Source: Methylococcaceae bacterium
GTDB lineage: Bacteria > Pseudomonadota > Gammaproteobacteria > Methylococcales > Methylomonadaceae
Assembly (NCBI GenBank): GCA_947505105.1
Contig: CANNKG010000014.1
Span: 1-49,153, forward strand
Direction of reading: 5' to 3'
Length of the DNA: 49,153 nt
The position numbers were made by a program, and so were the translations under genes. Numbering within the stretch: position 1 is the first letter of the stretch; every line of letters begins with the position of its first letter. The notes beneath the pieces were generated by a model. The model saw only the letters and a list, made by a program, of their open reading frames with translations, was not told where the DNA came from and did not search any database. Positions 9,373 to 16,919 of this stretch are shown here, piece by piece.

Positions 9373-10222
9373 TATCGAATCTTATTGAGTTTCGGCGAAT
9401 CCCTCATTGGAAACGGAAACATCGCCGTGATCATTAACCCGGTGGTATAGTCGTTATATTATCTACTTTAGTCACTTGTCTAAATATGTATCTGTATGAA
9501 AAAACTTGTTTTTCGCCAGCCTTCAGCGTACCCACGTCAAATGCTCAGTTTATAGAATCATCAGCATAATTTAATGCCTGACCACAGGTTGGGGATAAAA
9601 TAACAGCGGGATTCGTTGTCCAGACCGAGCTAATACGAGTATCGTGTTTAACTGGATCAATAGAATAAAGAGCGACTCCTAGCTTACTGTTTCGGCCTTC
9701 AGCCCAGACGATATTTTGCGGACTCACTGTAATAGGTACCACGCCGATTGGGAAGGTATAACCTTTTCTGTTTAAAGTGGAAAAAGTTGTAGGCATATCT
9801 TGATCCGGATCCAATCCACGAGCAAAAGGTAGGTACAGAATATCGATAATTCATCGGCATTTCCGTGAGATAAATCACACACACAAAATTGAATATTCAC
9901 TTTATGGGTTGTGTCGCACAATTTGGTTCTTACTTAGGTCGCGTAAGCAACAATCGGCAGGAAAAAAAGTTTGCTTGCTGACGAAAATTTACCTTTATAC
10001 ACAGTTCTAAGTCTCGTTTATAAAGAAAACTCTCCGCTTTACCCTGCATAACTCAATTTTTATTTTATTCTTTATATCAATCTTTTAAGCATCAACAAGC
10101 TTAATATGCGGTCACTTTTTCCAACCCATAGCCGCTAACCCATCAATCTGGCATCAAAATTGTTAGCTTTAGACAAGCCCTAACATTACAACCATAGCGA
10201 TACTGACCGGGAATCCCAAACA
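9373..10222. other. Gene-poor gap before the ApaH-like gene
   Basis: Apart from the possible remnant at 9545-9850, I see nothing definite. The last 200 bases are AT-rich and should contain the promoter of the ApaH-like gene, but no strong -35/-10 pair stands out. Confidence 0.4.
9545..9850 (-). pseudogene. Possible remnant of an unknown protein gene
   Basis: An open frame of about 100 codons, bounded upstream by TGA, reads LYLPFARGLDPDQDMPTT and later TFPIGVVPITVSPQNIVWAE. It has protein-like composition but no Shine-Dalgarno and no good start (only a TTG inside). A second frame overlaps its upstream end (MNYRYSVPTFCSWIGSGS), as would be expected after a frameshift. I do not recognise the family. 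It could also be non-coding. Confidence 0.25.
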
Positions 10223-11032
10223 ATGACCACTTACGCCATCGGCAGTGTCAAAGGCTGTTATCAAACCCTTGTACACTTACTGGAAAAAATAGCCTTCGAT
10301 TCAGAAACCGACTGCCTATGGTTTGCCGGTAATTTAGTGAATGAAGGGCCTGATTCACTGGCGGTATTAAGATTGGTCAAAGGACTGGGAAAACAGGCAG
10401 TTATGGTGCTGGGTAATCAGGAATTGCATTTATTGCAGTTAGCCGATGGGCATATTCAGCCGGAAGTCGGTGATGCTTTGAATGAGTTATTGAATGCCCC
10501 GGATTGTGATGAGCTTCTAAAATGGCTACGCAGCAGGCCACTGCTTCATCACGATGCCACACTCAACTTTACTCTGGTGCATGCGGGTATTCCTGCTGAA
10601 TGGAGCTTTAGCCAAGCATTAACTTTTGCCTACGAAGTCGAGTCGGTCATCTCGCAGGGTAATGCTAAGTTATTGCTTGAAAATCTGACGCCAGACCAAT
10701 CACGTTGGCATGCCAAACTGCGCGGCTGGAAACGTCTGCGTTTCATCACCAATGCTTTTACCCTGATGAAATATTGCACTCCGCAAGGCAAGCTGGATTT
10801 CTATACCAGCGGTTCAATTACTTCACAATCCGCAGATTTAGTGCCGTGGTATCGGTTGTCAGAGCGCTTGACCACCCAGCTGAATATTATTTTTGCTGAC
10901 GATGCCGGTTTTCAGGACGAAGCGTTTCCGGGGATTTTTCCTTTACCGGCGCAAATACACTTGTCTGCCTTAACATTAGCGGCACCCCCTGAACTGATCC
11001 ATGTTGAACGGGTGGGACAAATTCCCTTATGA
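10223..11032 (+). CDS. ApaH-like protein lacking catalytic residues (predicted pseudoenzyme)
   Basis: 269 residues, aligning by eye along the whole length of ApaH (diadenosine tetraphosphatase). Shared landmarks are the start TYAIG, GPDSLAVLRLVK, DELLKWLRSRPLL, VHAGIPAEW, LRFITNAFT and the PWY segment. The metal and phosphate sites are almost all changed: the GDVHG motif reads GSVKG (D8S, H10K), GDLVxRG reads GNLVNEG (D37N, R41E), GNHD reads GNQE, and FGHW reads FADD. H120 in VHAG is retained. Hydrolysis of Ap4A by this protein is therefore unlikely; a binding or structural role is inference. It overlaps the next gene by ATGA, so the two are probably translated together. The reading frame is intact, which argues against simple decay. 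Confidence 0.85.
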   Translation: MTTYAIGSVKGCYQTLVHLLEKIAFDSETDCLWFAGNLVNEGPDSLAVLRLVKGLGKQAVMVLGNQELHLLQLADGHIQPEVGDALNELLNAPDCDELLKWLRSRPLLHHDATLNFTLVHAGIPAEWSFSQALTFAYEVESVISQGNAKLLLENLTPDQSRWHAKLRGWKRLRFITNAFTLMKYCTPQGKLDFYTSGSITSQSADLVPWYRLSERLTTQLNIIFADDAGFQDEAFPGIFPLPAQIHLSALTLAAPPELIHVERVGQIPL

Positions 11033-11517
11033 TATTTTTAAATAGTACAGCCAATATGAGCATCGAACAGGACAACACGGACTTCATTGCCGAACTTAAG
11101 CAGACCATTGTCGAACGAAAGCCCGAATTAAAAAAACACTATGAACGTTTGCTTGCGCAAGACCTTTCGCAGCAGCAATGGGATGGTTGCTTTCAACGCA
11201 ATATATTAATTGCATTGGAACAGTTTTACGCCGAAGCTCTGGCGCAGGTTAAAAGCCTACCCTTCGATACCAGTACCAGTCCCGTCAATCGAGGCTTATC
11301 GGCATTGACTCCACAAGTATTACAGGTTTTCGAAGGTTTTGTGGATGAGTTTTTACTGTTTGTGGTCGATAAGCATCGTACCTCCTGCGCACTCTCCAAT
11401 TTTCCGGATGAACATAAGCCGGATAAAACTTATGTAAATGAGGTAAGACATGCCATTGCTGAACTTTGGCAAAACTTCGCTATTGATGTTAATGCCCATT
11501 TTTTGGGTTCCTCTTAA
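11029..11517 (+). CDS. Uncharacterised helical protein coupled to the ApaH-like gene
   Basis: 162 residues, no family recognised. The sequence is mostly predicted helix, acidic to neutral, without signal peptide or membrane segment, so probably cytoplasmic. Features include an ELKKHYERLL helix near residue 35, QVFEGFVDEFLLFVVDKHR in the middle and RHAIAELWQNFAIDVNAHF near the end. The start overlaps the stop of the ApaH-like gene (ATGA at 11029); an internal ATG at 11056 (MSIEQDN) is the alternative. The overlap suggests a joint function with the ApaH-fold protein. Confidence 0.75.
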   Translation: MIFLNSTANMSIEQDNTDFIAELKQTIVERKPELKKHYERLLAQDLSQQQWDGCFQRNILIALEQFYAEALAQVKSLPFDTSTSPVNRGLSALTPQVLQVFEGFVDEFLLFVVDKHRTSCALSNFPDEHKPDKTYVNEVRHAIAELWQNFAIDVNAHFLGSS

Positions 11518-11536
11518 AGTCACCTAATCACAAGCT

Positions 11537-12160
11537 ATGATGAAATTTTATTTTACCCCCGGCTCCTGTTCGACAGGCATCCATATTTTATTGGAAGAAC
11601 TCGATCTGGTCTTTGAAGCACATCTCGTCAACCTGTTAAGCGGCACGCAACAGACACCTGAGTATTTAGCCATAAATCCAAAGGCAACTATTCCGACCCT
11701 GGTCCGTGATGACGGAACGGCGTTAACGGAATTTCAAGCTATCGCCTATTGGCTGGCGCGCAGTTATCCGAAAGCCAAATTGCTACCCGGCGACCCGGAC
11801 GGTGACGCTAAGGTCATTGAATGGATGGATTATGTGGTCGGCACGATTCATGGACAAGGCTTTACCCGAATTTTTACGACCGAAAAATTTACCCCCAACC
11901 CCGCTGATTACGAGGCGGTGAAGGCCCAAGGCATGGAAATTGTGACTCGAAGCTTTGCCATTGTTAACGCTAAGTTATCTTCATCAGGCTATGTGATGGG
12001 AAATTTCTGCATTGCCGATGCGGCGTTATTTTATGTCGAGTTTTGGGCCGACAAAATTGGGCTAACCTTGCCAGATAATTGTTTAAAGCATTATCAGTTG
12101 ATGCTGACACGGCCAGTGGTAAAGCGCGTTTTAATTGAAGAAGGATATCGGGTGGGTTAA
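11537..12160 (+). CDS. Glutathione S-transferase, beta class
   Basis: 207 residues. The N-terminal thioredoxin-like domain begins MMKFYFTPGSCS with Cys11 at the position of the beta-class catalytic cysteine, followed by the cis-Pro region ATIPTLVRDDG and LTEFQAIAYWLA. The C-terminal helical domain holds GNFCIADAALFYV, the family's structural motif. It conjugates or binds glutathione, in detoxification or redox repair. It follows the unknown gene by 19 bases on the same strand and may belong to the same transcript. Confidence 0.88.
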   Translation: MMKFYFTPGSCSTGIHILLEELDLVFEAHLVNLLSGTQQTPEYLAINPKATIPTLVRDDGTALTEFQAIAYWLARSYPKAKLLPGDPDGDAKVIEWMDYVVGTIHGQGFTRIFTTEKFTPNPADYEAVKAQGMEIVTRSFAIVNAKLSSSGYVMGNFCIADAALFYVEFWADKIGLTLPDNCLKHYQLMLTRPVVKRVLIEEGYRVG

Positions 12161-12210
12161 AGGAATTCAACTCTAAAAACGCAACTATATTGACCCATTA
12201 GGAGGTATCA

Positions 12211-12609
12211 ATGCCTTTGATTGAACCAAGCAAAAATTTGACAGTTGGCTATGATCTGATTGATCGTGATCATGATGAATTTATTACGCTATTAAACCAG
12301 CTGGATACTGCCAGTAATGCCGATTTTCCGGCCTTGTTTCAGCAATTGCAGGTGCATACTGAACAACATTTTGAACGGGAAAACCAGTTGATGCAGCAAT
12401 TTTCCTATCCGGGCGAACTTGAGCATAAAAGCGAGCATCAGCGAGTACTCGCCGAATTCAAACAATTTAGGACACGGGTTGATAAAGGCATGATTACCTT
12501 TGGTCGGTCATTTGTCCGAGAGCGCCTGCCGCAATGGTTTGGATTGCATGTAACGAATATGGACATTGCCCTAGTCATGTACCTTAACGCAAACTTCCCA
12601 GCGAAATGA
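12211..12609 (+). CDS. Bacteriohaemerythrin
   Basis: 132 residues, single domain. All seven di-iron ligands of haemerythrin can be placed: H21, H53, E57, H72, H76, H113 and D118. The family binds O2 reversibly; in methanotrophs it has been proposed to carry oxygen to methane monooxygenase, and elsewhere it acts in oxygen sensing. Start ATG follows AGGAGG with seven bases between, a strong ribosome binding site, which suggests high expression. It lies 50 bases after the GST gene and 190 before a c-di-GMP protein. Confidence 0.92.
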   Translation: MPLIEPSKNLTVGYDLIDRDHDEFITLLNQLDTASNADFPALFQQLQVHTEQHFERENQLMQQFSYPGELEHKSEHQRVLAEFKQFRTRVDKGMITFGRSFVRERLPQWFGLHVTNMDIALVMYLNANFPAK

Positions 12610-12799
12610 GGTGTTCAAAGTAAGTTACACATCAAAAATAACAAGCAAAACACAGATTAAGCTTAATTTAGTTCTGAATAGACAGTCAAAAAATTACAAC
12701 GTTTTTCATGCGGAAATTTATAAACAATGGAAGAGTTATGTCAAAATAGTTTATGATATTTTTTATATTACAAGCCTGCAACCATCTTGAACTCTCACA

Positions 12800-15025
12800 A
12801 TGTTGAACGCCAATTTAAACCCCGCTGAGATAGAGAATTTTCAGCTCTCACATGAAGAACAGGAAAAAATTCTTCAACTTCAGCAGGCAATTTTAGAATC
12901 CGTTGCCCATGGCGAAGATCACATGGCGGTGATCAACAATATTTGCCAACTCGAAGAACAACTTCTGCCGAATTCGGTCGGCTCAGTCATGCTGATGGAC
13001 GGTGCGTATGAATATCTCAACGTTTATGCGGCTCCCAGCATTCCAGCTCAGGGTATTTCAAGACTGAATGGTTTAAAACCGGGACCTGGAGGCGGTTCCT
13101 GCGGCAATGTCATTTATCGTCTTGAACCTCAATTCGTAAGCAATACCTTCACTGACCCACGCTGGCAGGATTTGCGCAATCTGGCCTACGACTTCAATAT
13201 CTGCTCCTGTTGGTCGGTCCCTATCTATTCGAGCGTTAAAAAAGTCATCGGTACCTTCGCACTTTCCAGCTTCGAACATCGCTCACCGACAACTTTTCAT
13301 CACCGCTTACTGGATATTGGCGCATCAATTATCGGCATCGTCCTGGATAGAAATAAATCGGAAGCGTCGGTAAGACTTTTTGAAAAAGTCTTTGAAGGCA
13401 GCGAGGAAGGGATCATGATTACCGATCCCAATAAATTTATCTTATCCGTAAATAATACCTTCACTAAAATCCTGGGCTATACCCTGGAAGATTTGCAGGG
13501 ACAAACGCCCAAAATGTTGTCCTCGGGTCAACACGACGAGCATTTCTACGCAAACATGTGGAAAAGTATTAATACCTTTGGACTCTGGCGCGGAGAAATC
13601 TGGAATCGGCGCAAAAATGGCGAAATTTTTCCGGAATGGCTCAGCATCTCGGCAGTGTACGATCAAAACGGCAATCTCTCCCACTATATCGGGATTTTAA
13701 GTGATATCAGTGACATCAAAACTGCGGAAGAACAGATTCAATTTCTCTCTTCGCATGATGCTTTGACCGGTCTGCCTAACTTGATGTTATTCAAAGATCG
13801 ACTCGACCATACCTTTAAAATAGCCAACTCAAACGGTCGAAAAGTTGCGCTGCTCAATATTGATATCGACAATTTTCAGCTTATTAATGATTCCTTGGGA
13901 CATACGATCGCTGATAAGCTGTTGTGCGACCTCGCCAAGCGATTGAGTCAAGGTATTACCGATACCGATACCCTTTGCCGCCATGGTGGCGATGAGTTTT
14001 TACTCGCCTTGACAAATATGGCGGATATTGAATCGATCCGAAGTAGCGTCGATCAAATTTTTGAACAAATTTCCCAACCGATCTTACTCACCCAAAGTCC
14101 AATATCCTTATCGAGTTCGATCGGAATTGCCTTGTATCCCGATGATGGAGACAACTTTGATACCCTGTTGAAGCAAGCAAATGTTGCAATGCAACAGGCC
14201 AAAAAAAATGGTCGGAACACCTATCATTACTACACTGAGAAACTTAATTCCAACAGCTTGGAATTTCTGCATTTTTCACATGGATTACGTAATGCTATTA
14301 AGCATGAACATTTTGTTCTGCATTATCAACCGCAATACGATCTAAACTCAGGCACGTTAATAGGTGCCGAAGCCTTGATTCGTTGGCAACATCCAGAGGA
14401 AGGCTTGATTTTCCCAGGTCGATTCATTGATATTGCCGAAAAAACCGGCCTGATCGTCGAAATCGGCGAGTGGGTCCTGAAAGAAGCGTGTCGGCAGGCG
14501 GTAGCGTGGCAGCGGGCCGGTTATCCTCCGATGGTCATGGCGGTGAATGTCTCGGTGTTACAACTGCGTAGAGGCAATATCAAAGCTTTGATCCAAAATA
14601 TTTTGCGCGAAACCGGTTTAGCTGCCGAATTTCTCGAAATAGAACTGACCGAATCCATCCTGCTCGATAGTATTGACCAAACCCTCATCATGTTGAAAGA
14701 GCTTAAAGATCTGGGGATTAAACTGGCCATTGACGATTTCGGGACTGGCTATTCAAGCCTCGCCTATCTGAAAAAATTTCGGATCGATAAACTGAAAATT
14801 GATCAATCTTTCGTGCGCGATATCGCAAACAATCCCAATGATGCCGCAATTATTCTGGCCATTGTCCAAATGGCCCATGCCCTAAATCTCAAGGTCATCG
14901 CGGAAGGCGTGGAAAATGAAGAAATGCTGACCCATCTTCTAAGTTGTCATTGCGATGAAGCGCAAGGCTATCATTTTGCCAAACCAATGACCGCCGAGGC
15001 CTTTGCCCAAATGTTGGATCATTAA
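12800..15025 (+). CDS. GAF-PAS-GGDEF-EAL c-di-GMP signalling protein
   Basis: 741 residues, soluble. Order: GAF (about 35-190), PAS (about 200-310), GGDEF (about 315-475) and EAL (about 490-735). The cyclase signature is intact as HGGDEF. The phosphodiesterase motifs are also intact: EALIRWQHP, DDFGTGYSS, KIDQSFVRDI and VIAEGVEN. Both c-di-GMP synthesis and breakdown are therefore possible. The GAF and PAS domains should bind a signal, which is unknown; the GAF has the cysteine-rich NICSCWS segment often seen in free-standing GAF domains of this type. ATG start without a clear Shine-Dalgarno. The neighbouring haemerythrin makes an oxygen-related input conceivable, as inference. Confidence 0.95.
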   Translation: MLNANLNPAEIENFQLSHEEQEKILQLQQAILESVAHGEDHMAVINNICQLEEQLLPNSVGSVMLMDGAYEYLNVYAAPSIPAQGISRLNGLKPGPGGGSCGNVIYRLEPQFVSNTFTDPRWQDLRNLAYDFNICSCWSVPIYSSVKKVIGTFALSSFEHRSPTTFHHRLLDIGASIIGIVLDRNKSEASVRLFEKVFEGSEEGIMITDPNKFILSVNNTFTKILGYTLEDLQGQTPKMLSSGQHDEHFYANMWKSINTFGLWRGEIWNRRKNGEIFPEWLSISAVYDQNGNLSHYIGILSDISDIKTAEEQIQFLSSHDALTGLPNLMLFKDRLDHTFKIANSNGRKVALLNIDIDNFQLINDSLGHTIADKLLCDLAKRLSQGITDTDTLCRHGGDEFLLALTNMADIESIRSSVDQIFEQISQPILLTQSPISLSSSIGIALYPDDGDNFDTLLKQANVAMQQAKKNGRNTYHYYTEKLNSNSLEFLHFSHGLRNAIKHEHFVLHYQPQYDLNSGTLIGAEALIRWQHPEEGLIFPGRFIDIAEKTGLIVEIGEWVLKEACRQAVAWQRAGYPPMVMAVNVSVLQLRRGNIKALIQNILRETGLAAEFLEIELTESILLDSIDQTLIMLKELKDLGIKLAIDDFGTGYSSLAYLKKFRIDKLKIDQSFVRDIANNPNDAAIILAIVQMAHALNLKVIAEGVENEEMLTHLLSCHCDEAQGYHFAKPMTAEAFAQMLDH

Positions 15026-15043
15026 CGAGCGATTATTATTCCT

Positions 15044-15697
15044 ATGTGCGGTCGATTTAACCTGCTAGCCACCCCGGAGCAACTGTGCGAAGCCTTTCAA
15101 CTGGCCGTCCTGCCCGCCTATCAACCGTGTTTTAATATTCCTCCCGGCCAAACGATTCTCAACATTACCTGCTTACCCGATAATAGCTATCAAGCGGCTT
15201 ATACGCATTGGGGACTGGTGCCGTCCTGGGCTAAAGATCCCAAAATGAGTAGCCACCTGATTAATGCGCGGGTTGAGACGCTTTCCGAGAAACCGTCATT
15301 TAGATCTGCCTACCAAAAGCGCCGCTGCTTGATTCCGGCAAGCGGATTTTACGAATGGGCATCCAGCGCACAAGGTAAGCAGGCTTATCATATTTTCCGG
15401 GAGGATCAACAAGTATTTGCCTTCGCCGGCTTATGGGAATATTGGGAACGTGAAGGAACGGCGCTATATTCGTGTACTATCATCACTACGGCGGCTAATG
15501 CCCTGATTCAGCCCATTCATGAACGCATGCCGATTATTATTGCCAGAGAACATTATCCGCAGTGGTTAAATAGCGGAGAATCCGGCGTTAATTTACAACA
15601 TCTGCTCAGCACCAACGATTATGCCGGTATGACATTGAAGCCGGTGAGTCCTTGGGTCAATAACCCGGCACACAATGATGCCAACTGTGTACATTAA
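15044..15697 (+). CDS. yedK: SRAP/HMCES-family abasic-site DNA-protein crosslink protein (YedK-like)
   Basis: 217 residues, standard length. The protein begins MCGRFNLL; Cys2, exposed after Met removal, forms the thiazolidine crosslink with abasic sites in single-stranded DNA. Conserved downstream parts are GLVPSWAKD, NARVETLSEKPSFR, RRCLIPASGFYEW and HERMPII, which contain the known active-site Asn, Glu and His. It shields abasic sites during replication. It starts 18 bases after the GGDEF-EAL gene. Confidence 0.93.
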   Translation: MCGRFNLLATPEQLCEAFQLAVLPAYQPCFNIPPGQTILNITCLPDNSYQAAYTHWGLVPSWAKDPKMSSHLINARVETLSEKPSFRSAYQKRRCLIPASGFYEWASSAQGKQAYHIFREDQQVFAFAGLWEYWEREGTALYSCTIITTAANALIQPIHERMPIIIAREHYPQWLNSGESGVNLQHLLSTNDYAGMTLKPVSPWVNNPAHNDANCVH

Positions 15698-15732
15698 TTT
15701 TCAATTGCCAGGGAATTCTGCTGGATAAGCTG

Positions 15733-16260
15733 TTGAACCTGCTACCTGAGTTGCCGATCCAGCACTGGACAGCTTATGGTGTCGGCAGCATCGGCATTCT
15801 TATCGAATGGCGCGCCTATCTGCTTACCTGCGGAATTGCCTTTCGACGCTGGTCGGCGGCAGGAGCTATTTTTTGGGCCATCCAATATTTTTTACTCAAT
15901 GCCCACACCGCCGGTTTAACCATGGCCAGCACCGCATTACGCACCTTAGTGTCCGATAACTTGGCAAGTGGCGCCCTTAAGCATGTCTCTGCCATTGGCT
16001 TTGTCGCGTTGTTTGCTCTACTGACGCTAAGTTCCTGGCAAGGCTTGGTTTCCTTACTTCCGGCATTTGCGGTTATCAATACTACGCTCGCACTGTTTTA
16101 TCTCGAAAATCGCTCAATGCGTATGATACTCCTCCTTTCAAGTGTCGCCTGGATCGTCAACGACTTGTACTGGCAGGCTTGGCCTGCTTTATTGGCTGAA
16201 TCCGTCGCGATGCTGCTGAATGGCTATACCATTTATCGCTTACTCACGCCAGAGTCATAA
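15733..16260 (+). CDS. YgjV-like inner membrane protein
   Basis: 175 residues with about five or six hydrophobic segments and few charged residues. The opening GSIGILIEWRAYLL and the pattern of short helices with RTLVSD between them match the YgjV family, whose function is unknown. The first good start is TTG at 15733; CTG codons at 15721 and 15718 sit closer to the GGGA at 15711-15714, so the true start is uncertain. It lies 35 bases after the SRAP gene. Confidence 0.7.
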   Translation: MNLLPELPIQHWTAYGVGSIGILIEWRAYLLTCGIAFRRWSAAGAIFWAIQYFLLNAHTAGLTMASTALRTLVSDNLASGALKHVSAIGFVALFALLTLSSWQGLVSLLPAFAVINTTLALFYLENRSMRMILLLSSVAWIVNDLYWQAWPALLAESVAMLLNGYTIYRLLTPES

Positions 16261-16428
16261 CAACCTGATGTAATCATTAAAAATGGCTCCAGAGTAAGGT
16301 TTGACCGTTACTATAAATCAACGATAAAATAATTTCGGCAAGAGCTAAACCGGATGATTTGAAATTATTTACTGCCGATTTCATCTAATTTTATTCTTAA
16401 CTTTTTTCAATTTTTTGGGATTTCATTT

Positions 16429-16872
16429 ATGCATTTAGGATTCGCTCACGTAAACAAGGTCTGCCGTTATTTAATACTCCTTACCAACATTCTGGCGCTT
16501 GCCGCCTGTTCATTTTCCGACAGCTCAGTCAGTATTTCCGACTCAACAAGTTCGATTATCAGTAGCCCTTCATCAATTTCAGGTGAAAGTAAAAAGTATC
16601 GAAATGAAATCGCCGACTACACCGTTGCCTATGTCAAATCTTCAAAATCCGATGTCGGTTATAGTAGTTATTTCAAAGGTATCAGCGAAATTGCTGCCAA
16701 ATCGGGTATTGCCAACTGGGATCAGGATCCATTAACCTACATGGGTATCGGTTTAGGACTCAAAAGAACTGGCGTTGAGGGCGTTGCCTACGAAACCTAC
16801 CGCAAGAACTTCGGCAATAACGACTACACCAAAATGGATAATATTCAAAAAGGTTATGAAGCTGGAGAATAA
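16429..16872 (+). CDS. Putative lipoprotein
   Basis: 147 residues. A lipoprotein signal with lipobox LALAACS ends near residue 27, followed by a Ser-rich linker (about 28-52). The mature domain has the conserved-looking words YRNEIADYTVAYVKSS, KGISEIAAKSGIANW, TYMGIGLGLKR and IQKGYEAGE, which I associate with a family of small putative lipoproteins of unknown role. ATG start in an AT-rich leader. It precedes a secreted protein by 47 bases on the same strand; the two are probably an envelope pair. Confidence 0.75.
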   Translation: MHLGFAHVNKVCRYLILLTNILALAACSFSDSSVSISDSTSSIISSPSSISGESKKYRNEIADYTVAYVKSSKSDVGYSSYFKGISEIAAKSGIANWDQDPLTYMGIGLGLKRTGVEGVAYETYRKNFGNNDYTKMDNIQKGYEAGE

Positions 16873-16919
16873 CATCCGGCGAATTTGATATAAATTTAAT
16901 TATCCACCTAGGCTTCAGC

